Assembly (NCBI GenBank): GCA_023457355.1
Contig: JAEWLW010000040.1
Location: forward strand, 26,871 to 90,870
Source: Bacillota bacterium
Lineage (GTDB): Bacteria > Bacillota > Clostridia > Oscillospirales > Ruminococcaceae
DNA length: 64,000 bases
Direction: 5' to 3'
In this document: positions 1 through 9,166 of the stretch, one piece after another
Layout: each line of letters begins with the position of its first letter
Numbering within the stretch: position 1 is the first letter of the stretch
Notes under the pieces: model-generated
Databases searched by the model: none
Seen by the model: only the letters and a program-made list of their open reading frames with translations
Told to the model about the DNA's origin: nothing
Position numbers and translations under genes: made by a program

Positions 1-317
1 GCGCACCCTACAGCGCCTGCAAGGCGGCGGTATCCTCGCTGACAAGAACCTTTGCCGCGGAGCTTGCGAAGGACCATATCCGGGTGGTGGCCTATGTGCC
101 CGGAATGACGGCAACAGAAATATCGGCGGAGAACATTCGCATCAACGGCGAGAGGCTGATGCAGGATATTCCGATGCGGCGCTTTGGTACGCCCGAAGAT
201 AACGCCAAGCTCATCGTGTTCTTAGCCTCCGACTGTGCGGGTTATATCAACGGCACACAGATTGAAATTGCCGGCGCCAAGCTCTGTGTGCAAAACCCGC
301 AGTATTCCTATCAATAA
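1..317 (+). CDS. Short-chain dehydrogenase/reductase, C-terminal part (5' truncated by window edge)
   Basis: The reading frame is open from base 3 and has no start in the window, so this is the last ~104 residues of a larger protein. It contains YSACKAA, the Tyr-x-x-x-Lys catalytic pair of classical NAD(P)-dependent short-chain dehydrogenases, followed by the family's usual VAYVPGMTATE segment and a C-terminal stretch around 'FLASDCAGYINGTQIEIAG' that closes the Rossmann fold. The substrate cannot be told. It lies 49 bp upstream of the IlvD-type dehydratase on the same strand and probably belongs to the same catabolic unit. The family is clear; the specificity is unknown. Confidence 0.85.
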   Translation, partial: APYSACKAAVSSLTRTFAAELAKDHIRVVAYVPGMTATEISAENIRINGERLMQDIPMRRFGTPEDNAKLIVFLASDCAGYINGTQIEIAGAKLCVQNPQYSYQ

Positions 318-366
318 GATGCGCGCGCCTTAGATGAGATTTTAACATCCAGAAAGGATACCCGAC

Positions 367-2049
367 ATGAAAGACAGACTTCACTACAGCGACTACCGCA
401 GCGGAGAAATAACGAACGGACTGGAGCGCTCCGGACAGCGCGCGCTGCTTTACAGCCTGGGGCTTGAGGAAGATGACCTGAGGAAGCCACTTATCGCGGT
501 GGTGGGTTCCTTTACCGAGATCGTCCCCGGCCATATTCACATCCGCGAGCTGGCCCAGTTTGTAAAGCAGGGCGTACTCGAGGCGGGCGGGCTCCCGCGA
601 GAATTCGATACCATCGCCATCTGCGACGGCATGTGCCAGGGGCACGACGGTATGCGCTTTCCGCTGCCAAGCCGCGAAATTATTGCCGATTCTACCGAGA
701 TGATGATCGAAAGCCATCATTTTGACGCGATGGTGATGCTGCCCGGCTGCGATAAAATCGTACCCGGCATGCTCATGGCGGCCGCGCGCCTGAATATTCC
801 GGCCATCGTCGTTCCGGGCGGGCCTATGCTGCCCGGAAAATTTCAGGGCAGCGAGATCGCGCTCTGTGACCAACGGGAATTTGTCGGGCGCGTACAAACC
901 GGCAAAATGGCGCTGGATGAACTGCTGGCGCTTGAGAAAAAGGTGCTGCCAACCTATGGCACCTGCGCTATGCTCGGCACCGCGAACTCGATGGGCTGCC
1001 TCGCTGAGATTCTGGGCATGAGCCTGCCGGGCTGCGGCACGGCGCCGGCTGTTTCGTCCGCAAAGCGCCGGTTTGCCAAGCAGTCCGGGCGCCGGGTGGT
1101 CGAAATGCTTAAAGAAGGGCTGACGGCACGTAAAATTCTCACCCGCGCCGGTTTGTTGAACGGCATTACGGCCACCATGGCCATGGGCGCTTCCACAAAT
1201 ACCGTTTTACATATTATGGCCATTGCCAAGGAAGCCAACGTGGATATCGACCTTCGGGATTTTGACGCAATCAGCCGAACAACGCCTTATCTCTGTAACC
1301 TGAAGCCATCGGGCAAGTATACGATGACGGCGCTGGATGAAGCAGGTGGTGTTCCGGCCGTGCTCAAGGCCATTGCAGACAAGCTGGATGGCACGCACAT
1401 GACCGTCACCGGCAAAACGATTCTTGAGAATCTGGCGGCAACGCCGCTTGTGGAAAACGATATCGTTTATCCTGTCGGTGCGCCCAAGAACAAAGAGGGC
1501 GGCATCGCAATCCTTTACGGCAATCTTGCACCGGACGGCGCGGTGGTCAAACAGTCCGGCGTCAAGCCCTCGATGCATCATTTCGCCGGCACGGCCCGTG
1601 TATTCGATTCGATGGAGGCCTGCTGCGCGGCGATTTCAGGCGGACAAATCGACGAGGGTTCGGTCATTGTCATACGCTACGAAGGGCCCAAGGGCGGCCC
1701 GGGCATGCGCGAAATGTTCATGTGCACCGCGCTGCTGGTCGGCCGCGGCATGGACGAAAGCTGTGCCCTGATTACAGACGGCCGTTTTTCAGGCTCCACC
1801 AGAGGGCCCTGCATCGGGCATATCTCGCCCGAAGCCGCCGCGGGCGGCCCGATCGGTCTGGTTGAAGACGGCGACAGAATTACGCTCGACATTCCCGCGC
1901 GCACCATTACGCTGCATGTCGACGAGCAGACGCTCACGCGCCGCAGAGCCACGTGGCAGCCTTTGAAAAAGCCGATGACAACCTCGCTGGCCAAATATGC
2001 CGCGCTGGTTTCCTCGGCGGATAAGGGCGCTGTGATTCAGATTCCATGA
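367..2049 (+). CDS. Dihydroxy-acid dehydratase family protein (IlvD/Edd)
   Basis: 560 residues, the usual length for IlvD/Edd dehydratases, which remove water from 2,3-dihydroxy acids or sugar acids using an Fe-S cluster. Visible motifs are VPGHIHIREL (~53-62), CDGMCQGHDGMRF (86-98), PSREIIADS, GCDKIVPGML (127-136) and TCAMLGTANSMGC (~199-211). The VPGH form resembles the oxygen-sensitive [4Fe-4S] DHADs rather than the [2Fe-2S] type, which has a cysteine there. Start ATG follows AGAAAGGA. No other branched-chain amino-acid genes are nearby. Its neighbours are an SDR, a PanE-like reductase and a SerA-like dehydrogenase, so a sugar-acid or hydroxy-acid dehydratase in a catabolic cluster is at least as likely as a role in valine/isoleucine synthesis. 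That last step is inference. Confidence 0.85.
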   Translation: MKDRLHYSDYRSGEITNGLERSGQRALLYSLGLEEDDLRKPLIAVVGSFTEIVPGHIHIRELAQFVKQGVLEAGGLPREFDTIAICDGMCQGHDGMRFPLPSREIIADSTEMMIESHHFDAMVMLPGCDKIVPGMLMAAARLNIPAIVVPGGPMLPGKFQGSEIALCDQREFVGRVQTGKMALDELLALEKKVLPTYGTCAMLGTANSMGCLAEILGMSLPGCGTAPAVSSAKRRFAKQSGRRVVEMLKEGLTARKILTRAGLLNGITATMAMGASTNTVLHIMAIAKEANVDIDLRDFDAISRTTPYLCNLKPSGKYTMTALDEAGGVPAVLKAIADKLDGTHMTVTGKTILENLAATPLVENDIVYPVGAPKNKEGGIAILYGNLAPDGAVVKQSGVKPSMHHFAGTARVFDSMEACCAAISGGQIDEGSVIVIRYEGPKGGPGMREMFMCTALLVGRGMDESCALITDGRFSGSTRGPCIGHISPEAAAGGPIGLVEDGDRITLDIPARTITLHVDEQTLTRRRATWQPLKKPMTTSLAKYAALVSSADKGAVIQIP

Positions 2050-2129
2050 GGCTCGCTTTTAACCGGTTTGTCAATGACGGCCCGCTAACGACGGCCAAGA
2101 TACAGTTCCGAAAGGTAGGGAAATGAACC

Positions 2130-3083
2130 ATGAAAATAGCAGTGATGGGTACAGGCGCCATGGCCTGCCTCTTTGGCGGCAGAATGGCGCAGTATGGTCA
2201 CGAAACCTGGCTGGTCAGCGGCTGGAAAGAAAACGTGGCGGTTATTTCTGAGAAGGGAATCGTCATCAGGGAAAAGGACCGCGAAGATCTGACGGTAAAG
2301 CCGCACGCCACATTAAACGCGGCCGATGTCATTGCCGACAGCATTTTCCCCGATATGGTTTTAATCTCCTGCAAAGGCATGCAGACCGAGGCGACCATCA
2401 AGCGGGCGCTGCCCGTTATCGGCGAAAATACCAGCGTGCTAACCTTGCAAAACGGCATGGGCAACGCGGATGTGATTGCGAGATATGTGCCCGAAAATCA
2501 GGTCTTTTACGGCAGCGCCAGCATTGCTTCGGACTTTTTAGGGCTGGGGCTTATAAAGGATACCACCAACCACAACCGTTCGCCGTTGATTTCGATGATG
2601 CCTTACAACAAGGCGGAAAGCGCGGCGCTCGCGCAGATCGGCGCGCTGTTTACGTCGTTTGGCTACACGACGCTGGCTGCCCCGAATACAGAGAAAAACA
2701 TTTGGACTAAATTTTGTCTAAACTGCTGCGGAAACGCGTTGGCAGGCATTACACGCCTTTCCAACGATGTTTATTCCAATGACAGAAACGGCTTTATTAT
2801 GCTAAATCTGCTGTGCGCCGAGGCTGTGGCGGTGGCCAACGCGAAGGGCGTCGAGATCGATTACAATGAGATGCGCGCTTATATGCACGCCACATATTAT
2901 TCACAGCATCACTTTGTATCGATGGCACAGGATATACACAATAAGATGCCAACGGAAATAGACACCATTAACGGATATTTGGTCGGGGAGGCTAAAAAAT
3001 TGGGAATAGCCGTGCCCTGCAACGAGGTAATGGTGCATCTTGTTAAGCTCATATCGTCGCATTACGATCAGGTGTGGCTTTGA
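2130..3083 (+). CDS. Ketopantoate reductase family protein (ApbA/PanE)
   Basis: 317 residues. The N-terminus MKIAVMGTGAMACLFGGRMA is the Rossmann nucleotide site of ApbA/PanE proteins, and the C-terminal helical domain carries the expected lysine and asparagine region near KFCLNCCGNALAGITR. The family reduces 2-dehydropantoate with NADPH, but many paralogues in catabolic clusters act on other 2-oxo acids. There is no panB or panC nearby, so pantothenate synthesis is not supported by context. The start is an ATG preceded by AGGTAGGGAAA. It lies 80 bp after the dehydratase and 126 bp before the SerA-like gene, all on one strand. Family assignment is secure; substrate is unknown. Confidence 0.8.
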   Translation: MKIAVMGTGAMACLFGGRMAQYGHETWLVSGWKENVAVISEKGIVIREKDREDLTVKPHATLNAADVIADSIFPDMVLISCKGMQTEATIKRALPVIGENTSVLTLQNGMGNADVIARYVPENQVFYGSASIASDFLGLGLIKDTTNHNRSPLISMMPYNKAESAALAQIGALFTSFGYTTLAAPNTEKNIWTKFCLNCCGNALAGITRLSNDVYSNDRNGFIMLNLLCAEAVAVANAKGVEIDYNEMRAYMHATYYSQHHFVSMAQDIHNKMPTEIDTINGYLVGEAKKLGIAVPCNEVMVHLVKLISSHYDQVWL

Positions 3084-3209
3084 GCCATAGGTCGGTAAGG
3101 CAATACGTCGGTTATGCCAAAATATTTCATTCGGGGCTTCATCAATGGGGCCCCGGCATCCTGTGGTCCATCACAGCAGCTTGAGATTTTACAGAGAGGT
3201 GTGTATTTA

Positions 3210-4259
3210 ATGAAACAACTGGAAGGAAAGCGCGTTCTGATTTCGGAGCCTGTACCGCCGGCGTTTGAGGCCGCGAACCGGCTGAAGGCACTGGGTTGCG
3301 CGGTCGAGTTCGGCTCTGAAATCTGCAACCGCACAAACAGGCGTTCTATTGAGGAGATGAAGCGTATCGTCAGGGAATATGACGGCTTTATCGGTATGTC
3401 GCGGGAAAAATTTCCGCGTGAAGTATTGGAACAGGCGAAACGCCTGACCATCATTTCAAAATACGGTATCGGCGTCGATCATATCGATTTAAAGGCCGCC
3501 AGTGAAAACGGGGTTCTGGTTGCCGTCTCCCCGGTCAACCGCGTGCCGGTTGCGGAACATACGGTAACCTTGATGCTGGCGCTTTGCAAATGTATTCGTA
3601 AAAATCAGCGCTACCTCAACATCCCAAACTGGCGCATGCAGGAAATGGTCGGCACAGAGCTCTATGGCAAGACAATCGGCTTTGTGGGTATTGGCGGCAT
3701 CACGCGAGAGGTGATTGCACGCCTGAGCGGATGGCATTGCGATTTCATCGGCTACGACCCCTATGTTTCTGCGGAGAAGGCAGCGGCGGATCATGTAAAA
3801 AAGGTCGATTGGGAGACGTTGTTCGCCACCGCGGATATCATCAGCCTGCATCTGCCGCTGACAGCGGATACAAAGGGCTCTGTCGGCGAAAAGGAATTCA
3901 GCCTGATGAAAGAGTCGGCTTTGTTTATCAATACGGCGCGCGGAAAGCTGGTCAAACAGGACGCGCTTATCGCGGCGATAAAAGCGGGGAAGATCGCAGG
4001 CTGCGGCTTGGATGTCGCCGAAAGCGAGGAGCCTATTCCCGGTGATGACCCTATTATGGAAATTGCGAATGCCGACAACGTGATTATAACGCCTCATATC
4101 GCGGGATGGACCCGGGAATGCCAGCAACGTTTGGCGGATGTGACTACCGACAACATTGTTTTGGCGCTTCAGGGTACGATACCCAATAATCTGGTCAATA
4201 CAGATGCAGTCGAAAACTGGAAGAAAAAGATGAATGACCCCCGCTGCATGTTGCTTTGA
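3210..4259 (+). CDS. D-isomer-specific 2-hydroxyacid dehydrogenase (SerA-like)
   Basis: I place the start at the ATG at 3210, behind AGAGAGGTG; the frame is open 96 bp further upstream, but that extension has no ribosome site and does not look like family sequence. This gives 349 residues without an ACT domain. The NAD-binding loop reads GFVGIGGITREV, and the catalytic trio is visible: Arg in NTARGKLV, Glu in AESEEP and His in TPHIAGWT. The reaction is NAD(P)H-dependent interconversion of a 2-oxo acid and a D-2-hydroxy acid. Lacking serC or serB nearby and sitting in the dehydratase/PanE cluster, it is more likely catabolic than a serine-biosynthesis enzyme. Confidence 0.85.
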   Translation: MKQLEGKRVLISEPVPPAFEAANRLKALGCAVEFGSEICNRTNRRSIEEMKRIVREYDGFIGMSREKFPREVLEQAKRLTIISKYGIGVDHIDLKAASENGVLVAVSPVNRVPVAEHTVTLMLALCKCIRKNQRYLNIPNWRMQEMVGTELYGKTIGFVGIGGITREVIARLSGWHCDFIGYDPYVSAEKAAADHVKKVDWETLFATADIISLHLPLTADTKGSVGEKEFSLMKESALFINTARGKLVKQDALIAAIKAGKIAGCGLDVAESEEPIPGDDPIMEIANADNVIITPHIAGWTRECQQRLADVTTDNIVLALQGTIPNNLVNTDAVENWKKKMNDPRCMLL

Positions 4260-4384
4260 TAAGATAGCGCTTTGGGCAATACAGTCAATCAGCCATACCG
4301 CCTGCCGGATGACTTTCTGGAAAAAGAGCCGATTCCTCATTAAACCGAACCCTTCTTTAATCAATGGTTTTGAAATTATAACGC

Positions 4385-4431
4385 TGAAAAAATGCCTGTG
4401 TAAAGGCGCATAAACCATTACACAGGCATTT
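4385..4431 (-). terminator. Rho-independent terminator after degV
   Basis: Perfect 14-bp arms (4390-4403 and 4418-4431) enclose a 14-base loop. On the minus strand the hairpin is followed by a run of six T before CAGC, so it ends the DegV transcript. For plus-strand transcription arriving from the SerA-like gene the T-run is only three long, so it may act weakly there too. Confidence 0.85.
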
Positions 4432-4456
4432 GGAGGTGCATTATCAGTCAGTCGTG

Positions 4457-5308
4457 TCACAGTCGCTGAATACAGATACCGATAAGACCCGGCCCTGTGT
4501 GAACAACAAGCGCGGGACTTATCTGGCCGGTAATATATTCGGTATAATTGGGCAAAATCGCTTTTATCTTTTCTCCAACCTGTTCCGCTTCCTGTTTTGC
4601 GCCGCCATGCACCACGGCAATAATGTATTTTTCACTTCGGGATAAAAAGTCTTGGGTGAGGGCAATGGCGCTTTCCAGAACGGCTCTTCGTCCCCTGGCC
4701 TTTTTGACGGTGTAATAAACGCCCTCCTCATTGCAGGAGATCACCGGCAGTATCCCCAGCAGAGAACCCATTGTAGCCGAAACCAGACCGATTCTGCCGC
4801 CTTTTTTGAGATATTCCAATGTGGATACGCAAAAATAGACGCGCGTGTTTTCCACGGCCTTTAGCAGGGCGCTTTCAATCTCATCGAGGGAGAATCCCGC
4901 TTCAATGAGCTGCCCCGCGCGAATAGCCGTCAGACCTGAGGCGAGACCGATATTTTTGGTATCAATAATTCGGCAGTCCAGTTGGGGAAACTCTTTTGCC
5001 ATGACGGTAAGCATATTATGCGTACCGCTCAGCCCGCTGGAAATCGTTACAACAATCACCTGCTTATAGCCCCTATCGCAGATGCGCTGCAGTGTCTGTG
5101 ATATGGTTTCCCCCGAAGGCAGGGAAGTTTTAGGCACTTCTTGTTCAAAGCGGTCATAAACTTCTTGCGCGCTGATGTCAACCCCGTCTCTAAAATGGCC
5201 ATAGCTATAGTGTATCATTAGCGGAACCACAAACATGCCGTATTTTTCGACATAGGCCTTTGGCACATCGGTGCAAGAGTCGGTGAGCAACGCAATTTTA
5301 TGATTCAT
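4457..5308 (-). CDS. DegV family fatty-acid-binding protein
   Basis: 283 residues, full length for DegV/FakB-like proteins. The N-terminus IALLTDSCTDVPKAYVEKYG and the segment VVTISSGLSGTHNM are family signatures for binding the carboxyl end of a fatty acid; later parts include DTKNIGLASGL and LEYLKKGGRIGL. In Firmicutes such proteins present fatty acids to the kinase FakA, and a FakA homologue lies in this window at 41.1 kb, though not in the same operon. The gene is monocistronic, with its own consensus promoter (5340-5368) and terminator. Partnering with that FakA is inference; the family assignment is firm. Confidence 0.88.
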   Translation of the reverse strand: MNHKIALLTDSCTDVPKAYVEKYGMFVVPLMIHYSYGHFRDGVDISAQEVYDRFEQEVPKTSLPSGETISQTLQRICDRGYKQVIVVTISSGLSGTHNMLTVMAKEFPQLDCRIIDTKNIGLASGLTAIRAGQLIEAGFSLDEIESALLKAVENTRVYFCVSTLEYLKKGGRIGLVSATMGSLLGILPVISCNEEGVYYTVKKARGRRAVLESAIALTQDFLSRSEKYIIAVVHGGAKQEAEQVGEKIKAILPNYTEYITGQISPALVVHTGPGLIGICIQRL

Positions 5309-5339
5309 CCTTCATACTCCAAACAAAATATTTAACACT

Positions 5340-5368
5340 ATTATATAAGATATGAAATAGCGTGTCAA
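5340..5368 (-). promoter_or_regulatory. Sigma-A promoter of degV
   Basis: On the minus strand TTGACA (5363-5368) and TATAAT (5340-5345) are separated by exactly 17 bases, a perfect consensus match 32 bp upstream of the degV start codon. Confidence 0.9.
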
Positions 5369-5435
5369 TTAGTTTAAATAACTATATATTCCTGTGAAAA
5401 TTCGGCTTGACAAATAGTATACCACTGCGCAGTAT

Positions 5436-5471
5436 AAAAAGGCACTGGACGCTATGATCCAATGCCTTTTT
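5436..5471 (-). terminator. Terminator of the decarboxylase operon
   Basis: A 9-bp stem with one G-U pair (5441-5449 with 5458-5466) is flanked by five A on the left and five T on the right, so it can terminate in both directions. It sits 17 bp after the beta-subunit stop codon on the minus strand. Confidence 0.85.
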
Positions 5472-5487
5472 AAATGTATTGTTCAGT

Positions 5488-6774
5488 TTAGCCGAGGACG
5501 GAAAGCAGGATGCCGGCTGCGATAGCAGAACCGATAACACCAGCCACGTTCGGGCCCATGGCATGCATCAGCAGGAAGTTGGAGGGGTTTTCTTTCTGGC
5601 CGACAACCTGCGACACACGTGCCGCCATGGGAACAGCGGAAACGCCTGCCGAGCCAATCAGCGGGTTAACCGGGGTGCCGCCCATTGAAACGCTGATAAC
5701 GTTCATCAGCTTTGCCAGCAGAACACCGCCGGCAGTACCAAGCGCGAACGCGGTAACACCCATGACCATAATGCCCAGGGTCTTGGCGTTGAGGAAGGCC
5801 TCCGCAGTGGCGGTGGCACCGACCGAAATACCCAGGAAGATGGTGACGATGTTCATCAGTTCGTTCTGGGCGGTTTTGTTGATACGCTCAACAACGCCGG
5901 ATTCCTTCATCAGGTTACCAAACATCAGCATGCCGAGCAGCGGCACAGTGGCGGGCAGAATAAGGCCGACCAGCGTGGTAACTGCGATTGGGAATACAAT
6001 CTTTTCGGTTTTGGTAACCGGCCGCACATTGGCCATGCTCATGACAATGTTGCGCTCCTGTTTGGTCGTCAGCGCCTTCATGATCGGCGGCTGAATAACC
6101 GGAACAAGGGCCATATAAGAATAAGCTGCGACGGCGATCGGCCCAAGCAGGTGGTCGGCCAGCTTAGCGGTGAGGTACAGAGCGGTAGGACCGTCCGCGC
6201 CGCCGATAATGCCGATAGAACCGGCTTCCTGGGGGGTAAAGCCCATCAGCATAGCGCCGATATAAGCGCCGAAGATGCCCAACTGGGCAGCGCCGCCGAG
6301 CAGAATGCTCTTGGGGTTGGAGATCAGGGGCGCGAAGTCCGTCATTGCGCCGACGCCCATAAAGATGAGCGGCGGGTAGATGCCAAGCTTAACGCCGCGG
6401 CCAAGGTAGTAGAGCAGGCCGCCGTAGTTGCTCTTGGCGGCAAATATCTCGGCACCGTTTTCAACAGCATGCTGCACCAGGTGCTCACCGGAAATCAGCA
6501 GGCCGCTGAATTGCTGGGCGAGCGCGTTGGAATCCAGCATTTGGGGAACTGTTGCCAGATAACGGAGCGTCTCGCTGGGCAGGTCGTTGACGCCGCCGAG
6601 CGGAAAGTTTGCCAGGAACATACCAAACGAAATGGGCAGCAAGAGAAGCGGCTCATACTTTTTGACGATGGCAAGATACATCAAAACAAATGAGACGAGA
6701 ATCATAACCGCCTGCTGCCAAGAGATATTGTAAAAACCAGTACCTCTCAGAAAATTCATGATAGCTTCAGCCAC
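5488..6774 (-). CDS. Sodium ion-translocating decarboxylase, beta subunit
   Basis: 428 residues, mostly hydrophobic with about ten membrane segments. Family signatures include GVGAMTDFAPLI, GGAAQLGIFGAY, GSIGIIGGADGPTALYLT and the C-terminal GPNVAGVIGSAI. This is the OadB/MmdB/GcdB subunit. It decarboxylates carboxybiotin in the membrane and couples that to export of two Na+ ions. The likely start is GTG at 6774, preceded by GAGG. It is the last gene of the pump operon on the minus strand, after the biotin carrier. The substrate of the pump is set by the alpha subunit, not by this protein. Confidence 0.93.
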   Translation of the reverse strand: MAEAIMNFLRGTGFYNISWQQAVMILVSFVLMYLAIVKKYEPLLLLPISFGMFLANFPLGGVNDLPSETLRYLATVPQMLDSNALAQQFSGLLISGEHLVQHAVENGAEIFAAKSNYGGLLYYLGRGVKLGIYPPLIFMGVGAMTDFAPLISNPKSILLGGAAQLGIFGAYIGAMLMGFTPQEAGSIGIIGGADGPTALYLTAKLADHLLGPIAVAAYSYMALVPVIQPPIMKALTTKQERNIVMSMANVRPVTKTEKIVFPIAVTTLVGLILPATVPLLGMLMFGNLMKESGVVERINKTAQNELMNIVTIFLGISVGATATAEAFLNAKTLGIMVMGVTAFALGTAGGVLLAKLMNVISVSMGGTPVNPLIGSAGVSAVPMAARVSQVVGQKENPSNFLLMHAMGPNVAGVIGSAIAAGILLSVLG

Positions 6775-6816
6775 GTTATTACCTCAAATCTTTTGTATAC
6801 TTTGGTGTCTGCGGTC

Positions 6817-7224
6817 TTAGGCAATTACAATAAGAACATCGCCGGGCTGAACGGCAGCACCCTCGGAAACGCGAACTTCGGAAACAGTGCCATCGCAGGG
6901 GGCGAAGATTTCATTCTCCATTTTCATTGCTTCAAGAACCAGCACAACCTGACCATTTTTAACGGCATCGCCAGGCTTTACAAGGGTCTTGAAAATGGTT
7001 CCGCTCATGGGCGCGCTGATGGTGGTTGCACCGGCGGAAACGGGAGCAGCGGCTTTGGGGGCAGGTGCTGCAGCGGGTGCGGGTGCAGCTTTGGGCGCGG
7101 CGACAGGAGCCGCGGGAACAACGGGAGCAGCGGCGCGGACGACCGGCGCTGCGGCGGAACCGCTGATTTCTTCTACTTCAACTTCATAAGCTTTACCGTT
7201 TACGGTAACATTAAACTTTTTCAT
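6817..7224 (-). CDS. Biotin carboxyl carrier subunit of the decarboxylase
   Basis: 135 residues in three parts: an N-terminal region MKKFNVTVNGKAYEVEVEE, a flexible Ala/Pro-rich linker of about 45 residues, and a biotinyl domain with the lysine acceptor in EAMKMENEI. It shuttles CO2 as carboxybiotin from the carboxyltransferase to the membrane beta subunit. The architecture matches MmdC/GcdC carriers and the detached biotinyl domain of related pumps. It lies 42 bp upstream of the beta-subunit gene on the same strand. A biotin ligase must exist elsewhere, as none is seen here. Confidence 0.93.
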   Translation of the reverse strand: MKKFNVTVNGKAYEVEVEEISGSAAAPVVRAAAPVVPAAPVAAPKAAPAPAAAPAPKAAAPVSAGATTISAPMSGTIFKTLVKPGDAVKNGQVVLVLEAMKMENEIFAPCDGTVSEVRVSEGAAVQPGDVLIVIA

Positions 7225-7285
7225 TAAAACATTTCACTCCAAATCTCGCAGATGTGTTATTTGACGTACAAAATTTGTCGGCAGA

Positions 7286-7543
7286 CTAATTTTTGGGTTT
7301 AACGTTGATACTGCCGATATTCTTTGTTCCAAGCATATTGGAAACAGCGGCCAAAATGACAGCGAGGGTCTCTTCTTCTTCCTTGTTGTAGGAGGGGCCG
7401 GTGGGAGCTGTAGGAGCAACCGGTACGGTTTTGGGGGCAAGAACCTTACCCATGATGATAATCATACACATGATCATCGTGAGAACGATTAAAACTGTAC
7501 CCATACCCAGGATGGTTAAAACGATAGGGGAATCTGGCGCCAT
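7286..7543 (-). CDS. Small membrane subunit of the decarboxylase (OadG/MmdD-like)
   Basis: 85 residues. One N-terminal transmembrane helix (~7-31, rich in Leu/Ile/Met) is followed by a Pro/Ala/Thr-rich linker and a short acidic C-terminal region with EEEETLAVILAAVSNMLG. This is the layout of the OadG/MmdD subunit that holds the complex together and anchors the carboxyltransferase to the beta subunit. An excellent AGGAGGTG site precedes the ATG. It lies between the alpha subunit (15 bp away) and the biotin carrier, as in methylmalonyl-CoA decarboxylase operons. Confidence 0.85.
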   Translation of the reverse strand: MAPDSPIVLTILGMGTVLIVLTMIMCMIIIMGKVLAPKTVPVAPTAPTGPSYNKEEEETLAVILAAVSNMLGTKNIGSINVKPKN

Positions 7544-7558
7544 AGTAATTACACCTCC

Positions 7559-9103
7559 TTACACCGGAAAGTTACCATGCTTTTTGGCTGGACGTGATTC
7601 GTTTTTATTGCTGAGCATCGAAAGCGCACCGGAGATGCGCATGCGCGTTTCAGCGGGTTCAATCACGTCGTCCACAAAACCGCGTTTTGCGGCCTGAAAA
7701 GGATTAGAAAACTCTGCCTTGTATGCCTCAATCTTCTCCGCACGGGTTTGGTCCGGGTCGGCTGACGCTTCAATATCATTTTTAAAGATGATATTGGCGG
7801 CGCCCTGAGGGCCCATAACCGCAATTTCAGCCATTGGCCAGGCCAACACCATGTCGGCACCAAGATGCTTGGAGCACATGGCTATATAAGCACCGCCGTA
7901 AGCCTTGCGAACCACAACGGTAACTTTAGGAACAGTTGCCTCACAATAGGCATGCAGCAATTTTGCGCCATGGCGAATAATACCGCCGTATTCCTGGTTG
8001 ATACCCGGCAAAAATCCGGGGACGTCAACAAATGTCACCAACGGAATATTAAAGCTGTCGCAAATGGAAACGAACCGGCCCGCCTTGTCGGAAGCGTTGA
8101 TGTCAAGGCATCCGGCCATAACGCGGGGCTGGTTGGCAATAATACCGACGGTTTGCCCGTTAATCCGTCCAAAGCCCGTAATAATGTTCTGGGCATAATA
8201 AGCCTGAACCTCAAAGAAATTTTCGTCATCCACAACGGCGGTTATCACGCTCTTGATGTCATATGCCTTGCTGGAAGACTCCGGCACAATGGCTTCAAGA
8301 TTTTTGCACAGGCGGCGCGGGTCGTCCTTTGTGGCCACCAGCGGCGCTTTTTCGCGGTTGTTGGCCGGCAAAAAGCCGATAAGGCGACGAATGGCCGCGA
8401 TGGTTTCCTGCTCGTTGGGATAAACAAACTGCGCAACACCTGAAATGGTATTGTGGGTCATAGCGCCGCCAAGGTCCTGGGCCGAAACATCCTCTCCCGT
8501 CACGGTTTTAATAACCGAGGGACCGGTTATAAACATGTTGGAGGTTTTATCCACCATGAAAATAAAATCGGTCAGGGCAGGGGAATAGACAGCACCACCG
8601 GCGCAAGGGCCCATGATGACTGAAATTTGCGGCACAACACCGGAAGCCAGGGTATTGCGGAAAAAGATATCCCCAAACCCTGAAAGCGCGTCCACGCCTT
8701 CTTGAATGCGTGCGCCGCCTGAATCGTTCATTCCGATGACCGGCGCGCCCATTTTAACCGCAAGATCTAACATCTTGCAAATTTTCCTGGCGTGCATTTC
8801 ACCCAAAGAACCGCCCATGACGGTAAAATCCTGAGCATAAACATAGACCAGACGGCCGTCAATATTGCCATACCCGGTTACAACGCCCTCACCGGGGATT
8901 TCAACACCATCCATGCCGAAGCTGGTGCAACGATGCTCGACAAAGGCGTCCAGCTCCACAAAGCTATCCTTGTCCAGCAGCAGGGTAATTCTTTCACGGG
9001 CAGTCAGCTTTCCATTCTCGTGCTGCTTTGCAACACGCTTTTTACCTCCGCCCATGAAAATGCGGGATTTTTTCTCACGTAAATCTTGTATTTGTATTGA
9101 CAC
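7559..9103 (-). CDS. mmdA: Acyl-CoA carboxyltransferase subunit (methylmalonyl-CoA decarboxylase alpha type)
   Basis: I place the start at GTG 9103, behind GAGGAG, because the protein then begins SIQIQDLREKKSRI, as MmdA proteins do; the frame is open to a TTG at 9166. Length is ~514 residues, close to MmdA and the propionyl-CoA carboxylase beta chain and shorter than the ~587 of GcdA. Two crotonase-like halves are visible, with GGGKKRVAKQHENGKLTARE at the start, NDSGGARIQEGVDALSG and GPCAGGAVYSPAL in the first half and FVDVPGFLPG and GGAYIAMCSKHLGAD in the second. It transfers the carboxyl group of an acyl-CoA, probably methylmalonyl-CoA, to biotin. Another malonyl-type or glutaconyl-CoA substrate cannot be excluded. 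Confidence 0.88.
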   Translation of the reverse strand: MSIQIQDLREKKSRIFMGGGKKRVAKQHENGKLTARERITLLLDKDSFVELDAFVEHRCTSFGMDGVEIPGEGVVTGYGNIDGRLVYVYAQDFTVMGGSLGEMHARKICKMLDLAVKMGAPVIGMNDSGGARIQEGVDALSGFGDIFFRNTLASGVVPQISVIMGPCAGGAVYSPALTDFIFMVDKTSNMFITGPSVIKTVTGEDVSAQDLGGAMTHNTISGVAQFVYPNEQETIAAIRRLIGFLPANNREKAPLVATKDDPRRLCKNLEAIVPESSSKAYDIKSVITAVVDDENFFEVQAYYAQNIITGFGRINGQTVGIIANQPRVMAGCLDINASDKAGRFVSICDSFNIPLVTFVDVPGFLPGINQEYGGIIRHGAKLLHAYCEATVPKVTVVVRKAYGGAYIAMCSKHLGADMVLAWPMAEIAVMGPQGAANIIFKNDIEASADPDQTRAEKIEAYKAEFSNPFQAAKRGFVDDVIEPAETRMRISGALSMLSNKNESRPAKKHGNFPV

Positions 9104-9166
9104 AGAATCTTCATACTCCTCATAAAGATTCTCCACCGAAACGCAGTTGAACCCAAAACTATTCAA

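Noticed and set aside
247..897. 216-codon open frame on the minus strand
   Set aside because: It lies fully inside the IlvD-type dehydratase on the opposite strand, has no family signature and no ribosome site.
3489..4460. 323-codon minus-strand open frame
   Set aside because: Antisense to the SerA-like dehydrogenase, whose catalytic motifs are all intact on the plus strand.
7060..7190. Ala/Pro-rich repeats as a DNA repeat
   Set aside because: They encode the flexible linker of the biotin carrier protein, which is normal for this family.
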